DNA of 64,000 nt from Hydractinia symbiolongicarpus (Eukaryota; Cnidaria; Hydrozoa; Anthoathecata; Hydractiniidae). Both the position numbers and the translations under genes were made by a program. Below the pieces are notes generated by a model, which was given only the letters and a program-made list of their open reading frames with translations, had not been told where the DNA came from and made no database searches. The first letter of the stretch is position 1. Every line of letters starts with the position of its first letter. The stretch is from the NCBI RefSeq assembly GCF_029227915.1, contig NC_079885.1, positions 17,931,001-17,995,000 of the forward strand, given 5' to 3'. This document shows, in pieces, positions 1-11,654 of this stretch.

Positions 1-213
1 TATAAGATATATTTAACAGGGATACTAGAACTCTTGTTATAATGATAGACTGCCAATATAATAAAGTCAATATGTTAAATTCCGTTTGCAACTTGAAAGA
101 TCACTATGTCCAAAAAACAATTTTAATTTCAGTTTTAAAAATTAAAGTTTTAACTAATTTATAAAGGTATATATGTGTACTAACTTTACGCGAAAATAAG
201 GGCGAAAACCTAC

Positions 214-2548
214 CCACATCCAGCCAACTTGGCGGATGAATTTTGCACTTCCTTCTTTGCTTCAAATTCACAGCCAACCATACAGGTACATCAACTGGCA
301 AGCCTGGGCTAAATGGACCAAAGTCTCCCTGAAAAATCAGTGATATAAAAAGGAAAAAAAATTAACAGAAATATTAACCCTCAAAGTTGTATGATACACC
401 CAATCTTATAAAGTGAAATATACTTTCAAGACCCTGACTAAAACTCAAAAACTCCTTACCATTACTATTAGAACCAACAATTGTATCTTAAGTTTTCACG
501 AATGTTGCCCTAATTTGCGAAAATAAATTTTCCCAAACTTACCAATAGTACACAATACGCTATAATTCCTTTTGTGAAATAAATTAAAAATGCCCATATG
601 AGAAAATTAAATGACATTTTCCTAAAGAAATTTTCTAAAACCTACTTTTGATAAAGAAAAAGCCTAAATAGGAATGGCCTCTAATTTTCAGAAATGTCCA
701 CATTTGCTGTTTGAAAGATTTTATTTAAATTAATAACTTCTTCCACGAAATTTATTTTCAGACTCTTGATTCGCAATGCAAATATTTCTTCCAATGAATT
801 TTTTTTCCAAGTGTAATAATGAATTGTTTCAACGGGAAGGGTGACAGTCTATGTACATACAGCAATGCTAGAAGCCATGTAAGGATTAATAATTCACTTA
901 GTAATTAATTTTAGTGTAAGTGATGGTGTAGCCGGGTCCATGGAAGAATTAATTTAAAGTTTGAGAAGTGAAAGAAATGACTATAGAAGAGAAAGGGTTA
1001 AGAGTGAATGCAGCAAAGTCTAAAGTCATGAATAGTAGCACTTAAGCTAAGTGTGGCTTCGTAGTTGGAAAATGACCTCGTCGTGTTTGCAGGAAAGGGG
1101 CAGTAACTCAATTTTTTCGTCAGACTTGCAAGCATTGGGTACATAAGAAGTACAGTGGTATTGGAGGAAGGTTAAAAGCTGACATTCAGTTTGTATGCAA
1201 GTGTTGCAAAGGTGAGATTATAGACAATGAAGTATTTTTAGATTTAATAATGTACAAACGTGACTCGTTAGAGATAGCTGAGGACTTCTGTTACTTATGT
1301 GATATGTTGGGTAGTAAAGTTAGTGATGAAAGGAGTGGTACTTGCAGGATAGGTTTTGCTTGGAAAAAGTTTACAGTTACTTCCTTTGTTGACTAACAGA
1401 GTCTTGTCAATTAAAGTAAAAGGTAGGTTGTATGAGGCCTGTGTAAGAAGTGTTATGTTGTACGGTAGTGAGACATGGGCAGTGAAGCAGGAAGATCTTG
1501 ACCGTTTAGAAAGGAACGACATGAGCATGGTTAGGTGGTGTAATGCACGTCTGAGAGACAGAAAGAGTTCTGATGTGCTAAAAAGCAGGCTAGGTATTTG
1601 TAGCATTAAAGATGTTTTTTAGATAAGAAGATTGAGTTTTTTTGTTCTTTTTGCTTGTTTTTTTAAATTTTTCTAGCATAAAAAACTTGGTAACTTGGTG
1701 GTACCAAAAAACTTTCCTTACTGTCTATTTTCTGTTTATTTAATAATTTAATGACACCAGTATCTACTTTTCATAAACAATACAGTTCCCTCCTTTTTTA
1801 CCTTTGGGTGACCTCTACATTCTTATTAGCTTCTGCTACAGTATTGGTCTCCTGCCATGATAAATATAGTAATTATAGTGACTATTAAAATCTAGCACTT
1901 GAAATGTTACACATTTTCTTACTGACAAAACAAATTGAATTGAATTAAGTTGGTTGGGACACTTGGAAAGAATGGAGGATGATAATTGGGTAAAAAAAAT
2001 GTCTTGACTGTTTCAGGGCAAAGCCTGAAGGTAAATCAAGAAAAAAACTTAGCATGAGCTAATAAGGACAGACTTGATGCAAATGAATTTGAGTTTAGAT
2101 CTACCACTAGTCTAGATCAGATTGGAAGAGATGGGGATATCTAGATATATTCTCAGCATTTTGAGTTTCCTTTTGTCATTCTTCTACACAAAAAGCTATC
2201 AGTAAAAAATCTATATTATAATACCCGTATACGTCTGTCTGTCTGTCAAAATGGTAGCTTAGCTGCGCAAGTAGCAAGACACACGCAATGCCCCATAAAA
2301 AGAACGGGCGAACCTGTGGATTTTTCTATGGGCTAACGACTAGTATATTTAGTTTCTTGTCAAAAAAAGAATTTTAGCAAATAGCAGCATAATCACCTGA
2401 CAAAAAACAAGTTTTAAAATAATTGTCTATATATACTCACCGTCAAAAAGAACAATTTTTTTTCCTTAAAATTTGGTACTATTGTGACACATTCTTGTTC
2501 AGCCAAAAACTCAATTTCAGCAGGAGTTAAATACGGTTGATTCTTCAT
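214..2548 (-). CDS. GINS2: DNA replication complex GINS protein PSF2, 5' exons only
   Basis: PSF2 is one of the four GINS subunits. GINS joins CDC45 and MCM2-7 to form the replicative CMG helicase in the nucleus. Exon 1 (2441-2548) starts at the ATG on 2546-2548 and reads [20 protein letters not shown], continuing through VTIVPNF; this is the conserved PSF2 N terminus. It ends in phase 0 at a GTGAGT donor. Exon 2 (214-328) follows a TTTTTCAG acceptor, reads [19 protein letters not shown] then [12 protein letters not shown], and ends in phase 1 at a GTAGGT donor. The first 74 residues therefore align without a gap to animal PSF2. Remaining exons must lie left of position 1. Intron 1 (329-2440) contains a retroelement relic and a dispersed repeat. 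Sequence-based identification is very strong; only the missing 3' half is unknown. Confidence 0.93.
985..2075 (+). pseudogene. Non-LTR retrotransposon relic (finger and RT C-terminal part)
   Basis: Broken reading frames give pieces typical of an invertebrate non-LTR element: [12 protein letters not shown] at about 990-1030, a Cys/His finger with [11 protein letters not shown] and [18 protein letters not shown] at 1110-1220, then [19 protein letters not shown] and [17 protein letters not shown] at 1455-1605. After an interruption, [15 protein letters not shown] resumes near 1955-2000. These are the finger and the post-reverse-transcriptase region of such elements. Stops and frameshifts are numerous, so it is dead. 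It lies antisense inside GINS2 intron 1. The exact clade is not determined. Confidence 0.75.
1640..1945. other. AT-rich insertion splitting the non-LTR relic
   Basis: The protein similarity breaks after IRRLS near 1640 and resumes with [10 protein letters not shown] near 1946, so about 305 bp has been inserted. TTGAGT on the left and TTAAGT on the right could be remains of a target duplication. I see no coding content or clear terminal repeats inside. Confidence 0.4.
2210..2347 (+). repeat. Dispersed repeat, copy 1 (Helitron-like end or short element)
   Basis: Begins TCTATATTATAATACC, then GTCTGTCTGTCTGTC, then a 3' part with ATGGGCTAACGACTAGT. A diverged copy in the opposite orientation lies at 11176-11300 and keeps the order ATCTATATT, GTCTGTCTGT, GATGGTAGC, GGGCGAA, ATGGGCTTATGACTAG. 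The sharp TC start and repeated GTCT tract resemble non-autonomous Helitron ends, but no transposase is attached, so the class is uncertain. Confidence 0.45.
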
Positions 2549-5500
2549 GGTCTTTACACATATAATTTCTTAAAAATAATGCATACATAAATTAAAACTT
2601 GATGCAACAGGGTTGAACTTGTTCTCAGTCATTATGCATATACAGCATTTTATATTATTCATACACTCTTTCAGATGTAAAAATCTTCTGTAAATTCTTT
2701 TATTTTTTCAGCCTAACTTCAATTAACTGCAAAAACCAGACAGAATGAAAGTACAGCAGTCTTAAAAAATAACAAAAATTTTTGAGCAGTATGTAATCTT
2801 CGATACCATGTGGGTGGGGACAGGAAACTTACTTGTGACTTCCTTCCATCTAAACACAACAGCAAAAAGCATATATATACTGAAATGAAAAAATGTTAGA
2901 ATGACGAGCACACAAAAAATACCTATAGCTAGCTAGCTACAAAAATTTATTCATTTATTTATCATGCCTATAACATGTGTAGTATATATAGGTAGTAAAT
3001 AGTTTTGATTTTTTTGCCATTGTAAATATTGTTTTTCCTAAGTCAAGTCCACAATAGCAATTTTTTAAAAAACATTTGGCATCACCAAATTTACTTTGAA
3101 AAATTACTATTGTGTGGCGTTATAAAATGAAAAAGTAATAAGGACTACACTTCACACGTTTTGGTCGTTTGACTGCCATTTTTAAGTATACAAGTCCTAA
3201 TACATTTTGCTTAAATATACAATATGGTAAAATTGTATCGTTTGATCATAAACGTATCCCAAGGGGAAAGTCAAATAGAAATAATGGCATAGACGCAATA
3301 TCAACACACTATCCTTCAACTCCAAATCAAAATTTTAGTATATATATAGCGGTGGAGAGTACAAGAAAGTTCTCTGTGAAAAGTAGGTCTATTTTTAAAG
3401 AAAATTACATGCTCCAGTACCGCACTATGATACACGTTTTCAGTTATTATAATATGTAGTAATACATGAAGTAGTGGTTTCAAAAGACAATGCCACACGG
3501 CTATGAGAAAAATCTTCACGGAGGGTACTGCGTAGAAACAGAAGAAAACAACAACAAACAGGTTTGTCAGCCCACAGCAGTGGGTATTTTTTGTAAAAAG
3601 GAAAGGTCGTTTTCAGTTTTAATATTGAAGTTATGCCTTCTAAATTGGTTTTAAGATGATTAGTATGGTGCAACTAGTTATACAGATAACTTGAGTTGGA
3701 TAAAGTAAGGGTATGTTATTTTTACTCAACTGTGAAAAGGTGTATTGTGAGCTTTGAACGAATTTAATAGATTCCCTATACTGATAAATCATGCTTAAAT
3801 GCCACAAATTTCCACTCCAAAAACTGTCTTTTTCATGGCAATTAGGGTAGGAAAGGTGGACCCTTCTTGGTGCAGATTAGTAGCTAAGTATAGCTAGCTA
3901 GCTACAGCCTTGTAGGAAGACAAGATTAGAAAATAATAATAAGGTAGGAAGATAAGACTATAACTAACTGAGCTTGACTACTAACATGTTTCCCAATGAC
4001 AATTAAAATAAAATTTGGTAGTTTTTTTTTGTGTTTGCTTTGCGTTATCAGCCAAAAAGTACAAGCCTTGTCCTTCCCGCTTTTCCTCTTGAACTAAATG
4101 ACACGGTTTCAAGCCATGCAATAAAAAGTACTGGTAACGAGATGGTAACAAATGACGGAATGCAGAAGAGAACTGTTTTATTCAAAAAGAAGAGAAGTGA
4201 TTTTAAATTGGAAGAGAAGTGAGTCACCGGAGGAGCCATCGTAGTTGTCGTTGTTGTTGTGCTCTCCTGATATAAAGTTCAAGAAGAAAAACTTATTGAA
4301 GCATCTGTTATCACTGTGCTATCTATGACTTGAAAGAACGCATGTAAATTGTTTCTTATAAAACGTAAATATTTTGAGATATGTTTGTAGTAGAGTGCAT
4401 TTTAGCTAGTCAGAGTGTAGAAAGTTTAATCGCAGCGGCGCATAATTCTGCTTTATGAAAATCCACCCTTAATCTTCCACATAAAAGAAAAGTTAGGAAA
4501 GAAAGAACTAATGGGTAAAAGATTGGCTCCGTCACACCAGAAATGAAATGAGAGCATATAATACCATTCCTTGCCTTGCGGCTTGATACTTTCTTAATGT
4601 ACTTGGCAATACAAAATTATCTGACGTAACTTTCAGTCATCTCTTCACTACTATTTACTCTCAATCAAACTAGTTTGATTTTATTATATTAATTTTTGAA
4701 TATTGATTTGTGTTTTTACGTCATTTTAGTACTATAGTTCTATTATTTTTTAACGATATATACACAACATTTTTAGATCAATTTTAGTTCAATATTTTAT
4801 TTTGAAAATTGTAAATGTTCCGTGTATTTGGGCCTTTAGAGAAATTATATCTCAAAACTCGTTTATAGTTGTTTTCAGCTATCGCGCTAAGCTACGGATA
4901 CAAAGCGAACAAAGGCAACCAAGTGTGAAATTTCTTTCACACGTGTAAACTTTACTTTTTATGAAAACAATTTTATAGGAAGAATGAACCTAAAAAAGAA
5001 AGCACATCTCTGTCTACAGTTAAACTTTTACTGAATTTACCTATTTTCTTGAAAAAATTTCACTGAATTTATCTATTTTCTTAAAAAAAACAGAACAAAT
5101 ATATTTCAACATGAAAAAAAAATGAACATTCAGGCTGAAACCAGATTCACAGTTTTTACATTTGACAGTGGTTTTCAGGTGCTAATGACATAACCATTTC
5201 TCTAGCTCTCTTAAAATACTAGTAATAATACTCGGTCGTCCACCACCACGTTTAATTCCTAGTAAAGCATGATGGCTTTCCATCGGACGCGGTCCTCTAG
5301 AACGCCAGAAACTAAGTGCACTAGCTTTTCAATGCAATACTTTGTCTAGCGACCGCTCAATTAGGAACCTATACATAAATCACGTGGTCCACGCTTTCAG
5401 ACAAATAGCAAAATAAATTTTCACCTTAAGCTTATTATGACCTATAGTCTAAAGAGCCTACACATAGATCGTGTGACGTCACATCGCCAGACAGTGCGCA

Positions 5501-5879
5501 GGGAGTCTCCTTCAAGAGGCAAAGTGGCGCGATGTTTCAATTCGTTCTCCTCTGTCCCAGGCCTCTAAAACACCGGACGTGGTGTTGTTATTTAATATTC
5601 GTGCTAATTTTGGCTGGTGATGCAAGAATAAATCTTAGGGTGTTCACTTGCTTTTATATTTTATTTTGTCTGCAATTGAAGGTTTGGTGAAACTGGTTCA
5701 AATTAGTTGTTTGCGCATGTTTTTAAGTGGGCTACTACATCCAGATAACTATGCGGACATGCAGATCGTTTTGATTCACTCAATTACGTATGCTTAATTA
5801 CATTCTTCATCCAAACCTTTTTGTTTTTAAAACAATATAGTACAAGGAATGGGGAATGAAAACCTCACACACTTTGCTA
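2549..5879. other. Region upstream of GINS2, no gene seen
   Basis: No ORF here has recognisable similarity, splice structure or composition unlike its surroundings. It holds the presumed GINS2 promoter next to 2548, two copies of a GCTAGCTAGCTAC run (near 2928 and 3893), an 18-bp perfect palindrome at 4663-4680, and a promoter-like stretch at 5365-5600. Confidence 0.6.
5474..5481. promoter_or_regulatory. Full palindromic CRE/ATF motif TGACGTCA
   Basis: The octamer TGACGTCA lies in a locally GC-richer stretch (about 5260-5600). Two related segments, GGAACCTATACATAAATCAC (5367-5386) and AGCCTACACATAGATCGTGT (5456-5475), precede CAGACA-like ends. No gene start is recognised beside it, so the regulatory reading is weak. 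Confidence 0.25.
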
Positions 5880-6199
5880 CTATCGTACGTACTTCGACAT
5901 GGTAGTACTGGTGCGGGTACCAGTTGCACGTTGTACGAAATGGGACTTTTTATTATGCCAACCTGGTTTATTTCTTGGTAAATAAAGTGAATAAACCAGG
6001 CGATCTAAGTTGAAAGACAACGTGGAAATATTGTATAAATCGCTTTTCCGTGGATGGGTAATAATAATCGTGTTTCCAGGAGGAATGTGGTCAATAAAAG
6101 TTGTAGCACCTTTATGATCTACTTTAAGGATTTTTAGCTGTAGCCAAGTTTTTTTTAGCTTTAATTTTAGCCATATATTTGAGGGCAATATAAAAAAGA

Positions 6200-7970
6200 C
6201 TTCGTTTGCAGGGTCACTTCCCCTTTCTTATTTTGGGACGGCGGCCGATTGAATAAGGCAACACGCTCTGGGAACGAGGTTGTATCAAAAGACTAACTCT
6301 GTTTATGATATCTTGAACAGTTTGAATACCGTCCTCCTCGACAATTATTAATTTCTTGGCGCGTTTAGTGCGCTACTTCTAGTTGAAGTGTGCCACCAAG
6401 CTCTTTTTTAGGTCAAATAGCCGTGCATCTAAAAATAGCACGCGCAGGCTGATTCTTTTTTATTTGTTGTAAAGTCTTTCAATCATCATTTTCTGACCTT
6501 CTCATTATTTCGTTATGTAACTTTTCTGTCAGTTGCATCGAGTTTTCGTATTCTGTTGGAGCCATTTCTGTAATAACTCTAATACCAAGATCACCAAGTT
6601 TTGGTTGTAAAGACAGAAGTGTTTGCTCATCGTCGTTTACAATGTGTCACCCAGTAATGGCAGTAATAAAGCAGTGTCTGATGCATTCTCCTAAGGCCGT
6701 TAAAAATTTCTTCAATACCTGGTATGGTTGAGGTAGTATGAAGGTTTGTGTTGGTAGCCGTTGGTATAGCACGCGTAGTAGTTGTAGTTGAGTCATAGCG
6801 GTTTTAGAAAGAAACGTAATATCCTCTATCCACTTCTCAATCAGTTTTTGACAGCTTTTACTTTTGAATTCTTTACTTTCAAACACTGCACCAAGATGAC
6901 GTTCTCTACGAATTGATATTTTAATACTTTGAAAGATATCTATGGCTTTTTGCTCATGTTGCTCTTTGACAATTACCAAGATTTTTTGGTTAGGGCGTTG
7001 TAGCCGAATGCCGTACTAATATCAATTAATTTGTCCAACCATACATTAATGATTTACACTTTTCCACAGCAGTGATAAGGTCAGCGAAAGCTACCATGTT
7101 TGTGTTGACGATTAGCTGTAACATTATGCCAACAAGTCGCGTGAGGCCAATTGCGTGTATAGCCATTCCTAAAGGGTCCCCTTGAAAAATTTCTTTTCCG
7201 GATTTTACCTCATATCCTCCAATAACAAAAGCCTAGCTGGAATTCGGTAACAGTTATTCACATAACCAGTAAGGATGTTAACATTTAAACGCGTTTAGCA
7301 GCGTCTACTAAAAGTACAGATTTAGACTCTTCTCCTTCGTTATCTCTTTTATAGAGTGTATGCCTGCCTCACTTCCAGCAGCATGACCGGAACACATTTG
7401 TACTTTACTACATGAATTAATGATATCTTGCTTAAAATGAAGCAGGATGTCATAGATTCATGTTGTACTGCCATCAAGACTTTTCCCATTCTGGACCCCA
7501 GAGCTCCTAATCTCAAAGAGCTCTGGGGACGAGAATGGACTTTTCCACTAATACGTCTAAGAATTTTGCCCACAATGCTTGACCTTACTCCAGGTTGCTC
7601 TTCGACTGGAACCAGTTTACAGACGTGTGAGACTTCGAGCGTAAACGTCATAAACTATTGGAGCTATTCCCGGCAATATTACGTCTTCGTTAGCTTGTTT
7701 TTCTGGTGGATGTTTTTGCATTAATGTCTGTAACGTCTCTTCGTTCAACGGAAGAGTTCCTCCTGGCATATTATTAGTTAATGCTTTCTGTAGAAGTAAA
7801 GCAGGCATTATATAAGTTGTTTTTAATGACCCCTTCCCTTCCTCTAATAAAAACGTTAGCTGCCGGGAGTTGTCTTTCACCTGTTCGTTCCGCTGCAGTA
7901 ATATTTTCAATGGAGGAAGAAAACACAGAACCCGTATGGAATGTAGAGAAGTGTATAAGAACAAAGGAAA
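6200..7970 (-). pseudogene. Reverse-transcriptase polyprotein relic
   Basis: Read on the minus strand from 7970 down, fragments appear in the order of a reverse-transcriptase polyprotein family common in marine invertebrates: a pre-RT region with PGGTLPLNEETLQTLMQKHP (near 7740), GVRSSIVGKILRRISGKV (7545-7600), KVQMCSGHAAGSEAGIHSI (about 7360-7415), GDPLGMAIHAIGLTRLVG (7120-7190), a decayed YADD box read as VAFADL (about 7090), then the thumb with RRERHLGAVFESKEFKSK (about 6870-6920) and AITG. Frames shift repeatedly and the catalytic aspartate pair is lost. I cannot assign it to LINE or DIRS-like with certainty. It stands in intergenic DNA between GINS2 and PEDS1. Confidence 0.7.
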
Positions 7971-8184
7971 GGGAAGTTGAAATAGAATGGATAAATGGCA
8001 ATGATATTAAAAGAAGGAAAGTGAGCAAATACTTAGAGTAGTATGTCAACATGGAAAATAAGGAAATGGAATATGATTGGAAATGGAAGAAAATTGGATG
8101 AAAAGTTGTTGGAAAGCCTTGCACTAATGGAATTGCTTGCCGTGAAAAGCAAAGATCGTGACAATTCGACGATTTAAATATCAA

Positions 8185-11175
8185 CCTTTATTTTTCAATT
8201 TAATTTCATCAATTCGTTGCGTAGAGAGTGATATCAAGATAAATAGGAGTAACTTTAGAATACCGCTTGCTGTCATAAAACGTCCGTCATTTTGGGAAGA
8301 CACTACACAACAACAACCTTTCCCGTCCTAGATACCGCAGATTTTGTTTTAGCACTGGCCTCTTGCACGGGAAAATATTTTTTCGTAGTTGGCCATTGCT
8401 GGCCACTATTCTGGTGTGCAGGCCAACACTGCTATAATTCTTTTCCTGGGCAAAGTCCGATACGTTCTGGATCATCCCATAGGCAGCAGGGCAGCTTTGT
8501 AGAATGTGTTTTGCATAACACACGATAGTCTTTTTTACTGCAAAATTACTTGTGCAGAAATGTATGTACAATGCTTTGTTAGCTAGACTGTATTATTTGC
8601 CTGGCAGTAAGTATAGCTACCTATGGTAAGGAAGTAAATTATTTGTCGAAGAGGATAAAATTTACAATGTAATAAATTTTATAAGGTGTTAGCTACACTT
8701 GCTGCATTTACTACAGGAGAACGGCACAACATTAAGCTGAAGCAGTGGTGCCAATTACCCTAAAAAAAGAGATGAACAAATGCAAACTAAAAGGGTGTTG
8801 ATAAAAGATTTATGTCTATTTTATCATATGGTCAATTACAAGGGAGGGGTTAAAACACAGTGACCAATAAAAAAAATATAAACAGACAAAAATCTTTTCA
8901 GAATTATTTCTACTGGGAAATAACAAAACATGATTTGGGTAAGGACCATATTTTTAAAACCATATTGTTAAAACAACAATAAAATCAGTTGATATTTCAC
9001 AACAGATACTTGAAACTCGTTTCCAGTTTTCAAGGTACCGATCAACTACCAAAAGAATAGTTAAAAGAAAACTAATTTCAATTTCAGAAGGATTGGCATG
9101 GGGGAGCTCAAGGATGTTTTTTTGTTGTTTTTGAAATTTCACTAATTTTTAATATTTGTCTGAAAACAGAGGGGAAGTGGAGGGGTCGGCCATATGCTGA
9201 TAAAAAAGGTGAAAATCATTTGTCAACACCCCCTAAAGAGTCAGACACAAGGACATAACAAGACATGGAAAAAAAAAGAACAAATAATTTGTTATGGGAA
9301 AATTTGCTGTAAATTTAAATCACAGAAGCACTTTGAAAAAACACAAAAGAAGAAGCAATTTCAAAACTTAGTTATGAATAAAATGCTTGATGAGAATTGA
9401 TTTCATCTCAAAATTTGATTTACTATGTAGTCTAAAGGGAAAAATCAGTTGCAAATCATTTCAGTCTTTTACAGAGTGAAAGCGAATTGATTTTACAGTA
9501 TAAATAGTTGACTTGACTAGAGGTAATTTAATTAAACCACATCTACGAGCCTTAGTTTGGATGATAAAAATCAATTGCAAATGTCTTTGTAAGACTAATA
9601 TAAGTGACATTATAAACAAAAGGTTATTTTGTATGGCATTTTAGATATATATGTTTTACTTAAATGCAGGCTTCCATTCAAAAATTTATTTTTTTGTTAT
9701 GCAATAAGGAAAAATACTACGCAAACAATAAATTTGAAGTTGTTCTCCTAGTTAACCAGCAGAATATTGAAGTCTAATTTAGATATACGCCAAATTAAAC
9801 TCTACAAAAACAGCAAGTTGCAACCACACACTCTTTGATGATCATACAAATTTTGGTGTAACTAAGTTTCGCTAAAGGAAAACAAATTTTGTCAATTATA
9901 TGATTCTTTTCTGCTATGTTTAAAACGTACAAGGCTTATATACATCACTTAATTATGTCAAAAATTGCTAAAGTTGATGTTAAAGAAACTATTATACCAA
10001 AGCAACAGCAATCTTGTCATTCTAATGCAATTGGTGTGCAATTTTTAGGTCCTAATCATACCCGTAAGATCCAATATCACTTGTGCATAATTCATTTTTT
10101 TTGGCGATTATAACAAAAATAAACTGCCTAAATTGTAGCTACATAGTGAGATTACCGATATCCCCAAAATAGTTACAATACAATTTTAAACAAGACAGTT
10201 TATTGTTATTGTAACACCCTCCTTCAATATGATTTTTATATAATGCAGAGAGTAAGCTAGCGACAAATCAAATCGATTTGATTTCATGCCACATTTTTTT
10301 GAATGTTGCAGACAACATGCAGCAAAGTTTCGGGTTGTTGCTTTGTCTCCCATGGTTTGCAACATAATTTTGCTGCATGATGATAATCTATCAACCAGAA
10401 TACGGTTTTATGCACTCACGTTTTATGCACTATCCTGTTTGTAGACCTTCTGTAACAACAATTCAAATTGTGTTCTATCCAACCTCAGATAGTTCTCGAA
10501 GGCTATATTATCTAGCTTTAAGTCAGTGAATAAATAGAGTATGAAACGCACCATATTGTCTTTTTACGATTTATGGTTAAGTCCATATTCTATTTCTTCT
10601 TCTTTCTTCTTCATCTTCCTCGTCAAGTAACAACGCTATGATAGCTGGTCTATGCACAGCCATATTGAGTTAGTGAGTGAAGAAAGTGATAACTTTGTTG
10701 CATATAAATTGTTGCACAGATGGCGACACAAGAGCGACTTTTTGACCTTGCAATGCAACAAAATCGCATTGCATGCGGATAAAAAAATCACATTGTCTCC
10801 CCAAAGCTTAACTTCTTGTATGACATTTAAAAAAACTCAAGTATATCCTGTATAATTTTCGAAATAGCACAAGCTTGCTGCATAACGTTTAAAAACAAGT
10901 TTTTGAGCATGCAAGTATTTTTATCTAGTTTTTATTAAAAAAAAAAAGAACAATTTTATCTAAACTTTTTTTTCTGGTGAGACAAATTATTATTATTTTG
11001 CTTCATCATAAAAAAAAAATTATTTATGAATTGCATGCTTAGAGCAAATTACAAGAAAAAATATCCTTTGTTGTAACATCCTCCTCAGTTGTAGAAGCTT
11101 ATAATTGAAAAATTAAAAATCGCATGCTTAGCCTTTTCTTCATTGACAAGACTGCAACAGCTCTGGTGCGTTTTC
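8185..11175. other. Intergenic, no gene seen
   Basis: No recognisable coding sequence on either strand. The short frames around 8290-8570 match nothing I know. A 20-bp perfect palindrome lies at 10265-10284, and GCAGCAAAGTT near 10319 is roughly inverted as ATTTTGCTGC near 10366, hinting at a decayed DNA element. Confidence 0.55.
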
Positions 11176-11300
11176 TAATCTAGTCATAAGCCCATGGAAA
11201 ATCTTCAGGGGTTTACCTGTCGACAGATCTATGGGAATTCGCCCATTGCTGCTTGTGGCTACCATCTTTGACTCACAGACAGACAACGAGTAAATATAGA
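11176..11300 (-). repeat. Dispersed repeat, copy 2
   Basis: Reverse-strand relative of the repeat at 2210-2347, sharing ATCTATATT, GTCTGTCTGT, GATGGTAGC, GGGCGAA and the final TATGACTAG in the same order. It lies 355 bp upstream of the PEDS1 start codon. Confidence 0.45.
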
Positions 11301-11654
11301 TTGCATAATTACAGACCCTGGCTTATTGTATGAAGGTAAAAGAGTCAATTTTGTGGCTCAGTTTTGATCTTAAAGAAGTTGAGCTGTTGTTATAAAAATT
11401 AATTCATCCTGGTGCCACATCCTTAATTAGCCTTCCATCTTATTTGGAATCACCTAATTAGCAGTACAAACTTAGTTTGCAGTTTTTCTGAGCTGTTCTG
11501 CTTGACGAACTAGACCCTACCAAAATTTCCAATTTAAAACCTTTTTATTTTAAAGAAAAAATAAAAAAAAGAACAACTACAGACTCAAATATACCATTAG
11601 ATAGAATAGACAATTAATACATATATATACACAATTCTTTCAAGAGCAAAAACC

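Larger units (their letters stand above)
329..2440 (-). other. GINS2: GINS2 intron 1 (2.1 kb) with transposon relics
   Basis: GT-AG intron between two frame-compatible GINS2 exons. It holds a degraded non-LTR reverse transcriptase fragment on the opposite strand and a short dispersed repeat that has a second copy near 11.2 kb. Confidence 0.85.

Noticed and set aside
3169-3459. 96-codon plus-strand frame
   Set aside because: No similarity, no splice-compatible neighbours, and composition typical of the surrounding AT-rich DNA.
7774-8184. 136-codon minus-strand frame
   Set aside because: Overlaps the retroelement relic in a different frame, and its upstream half has no similarity or start context.
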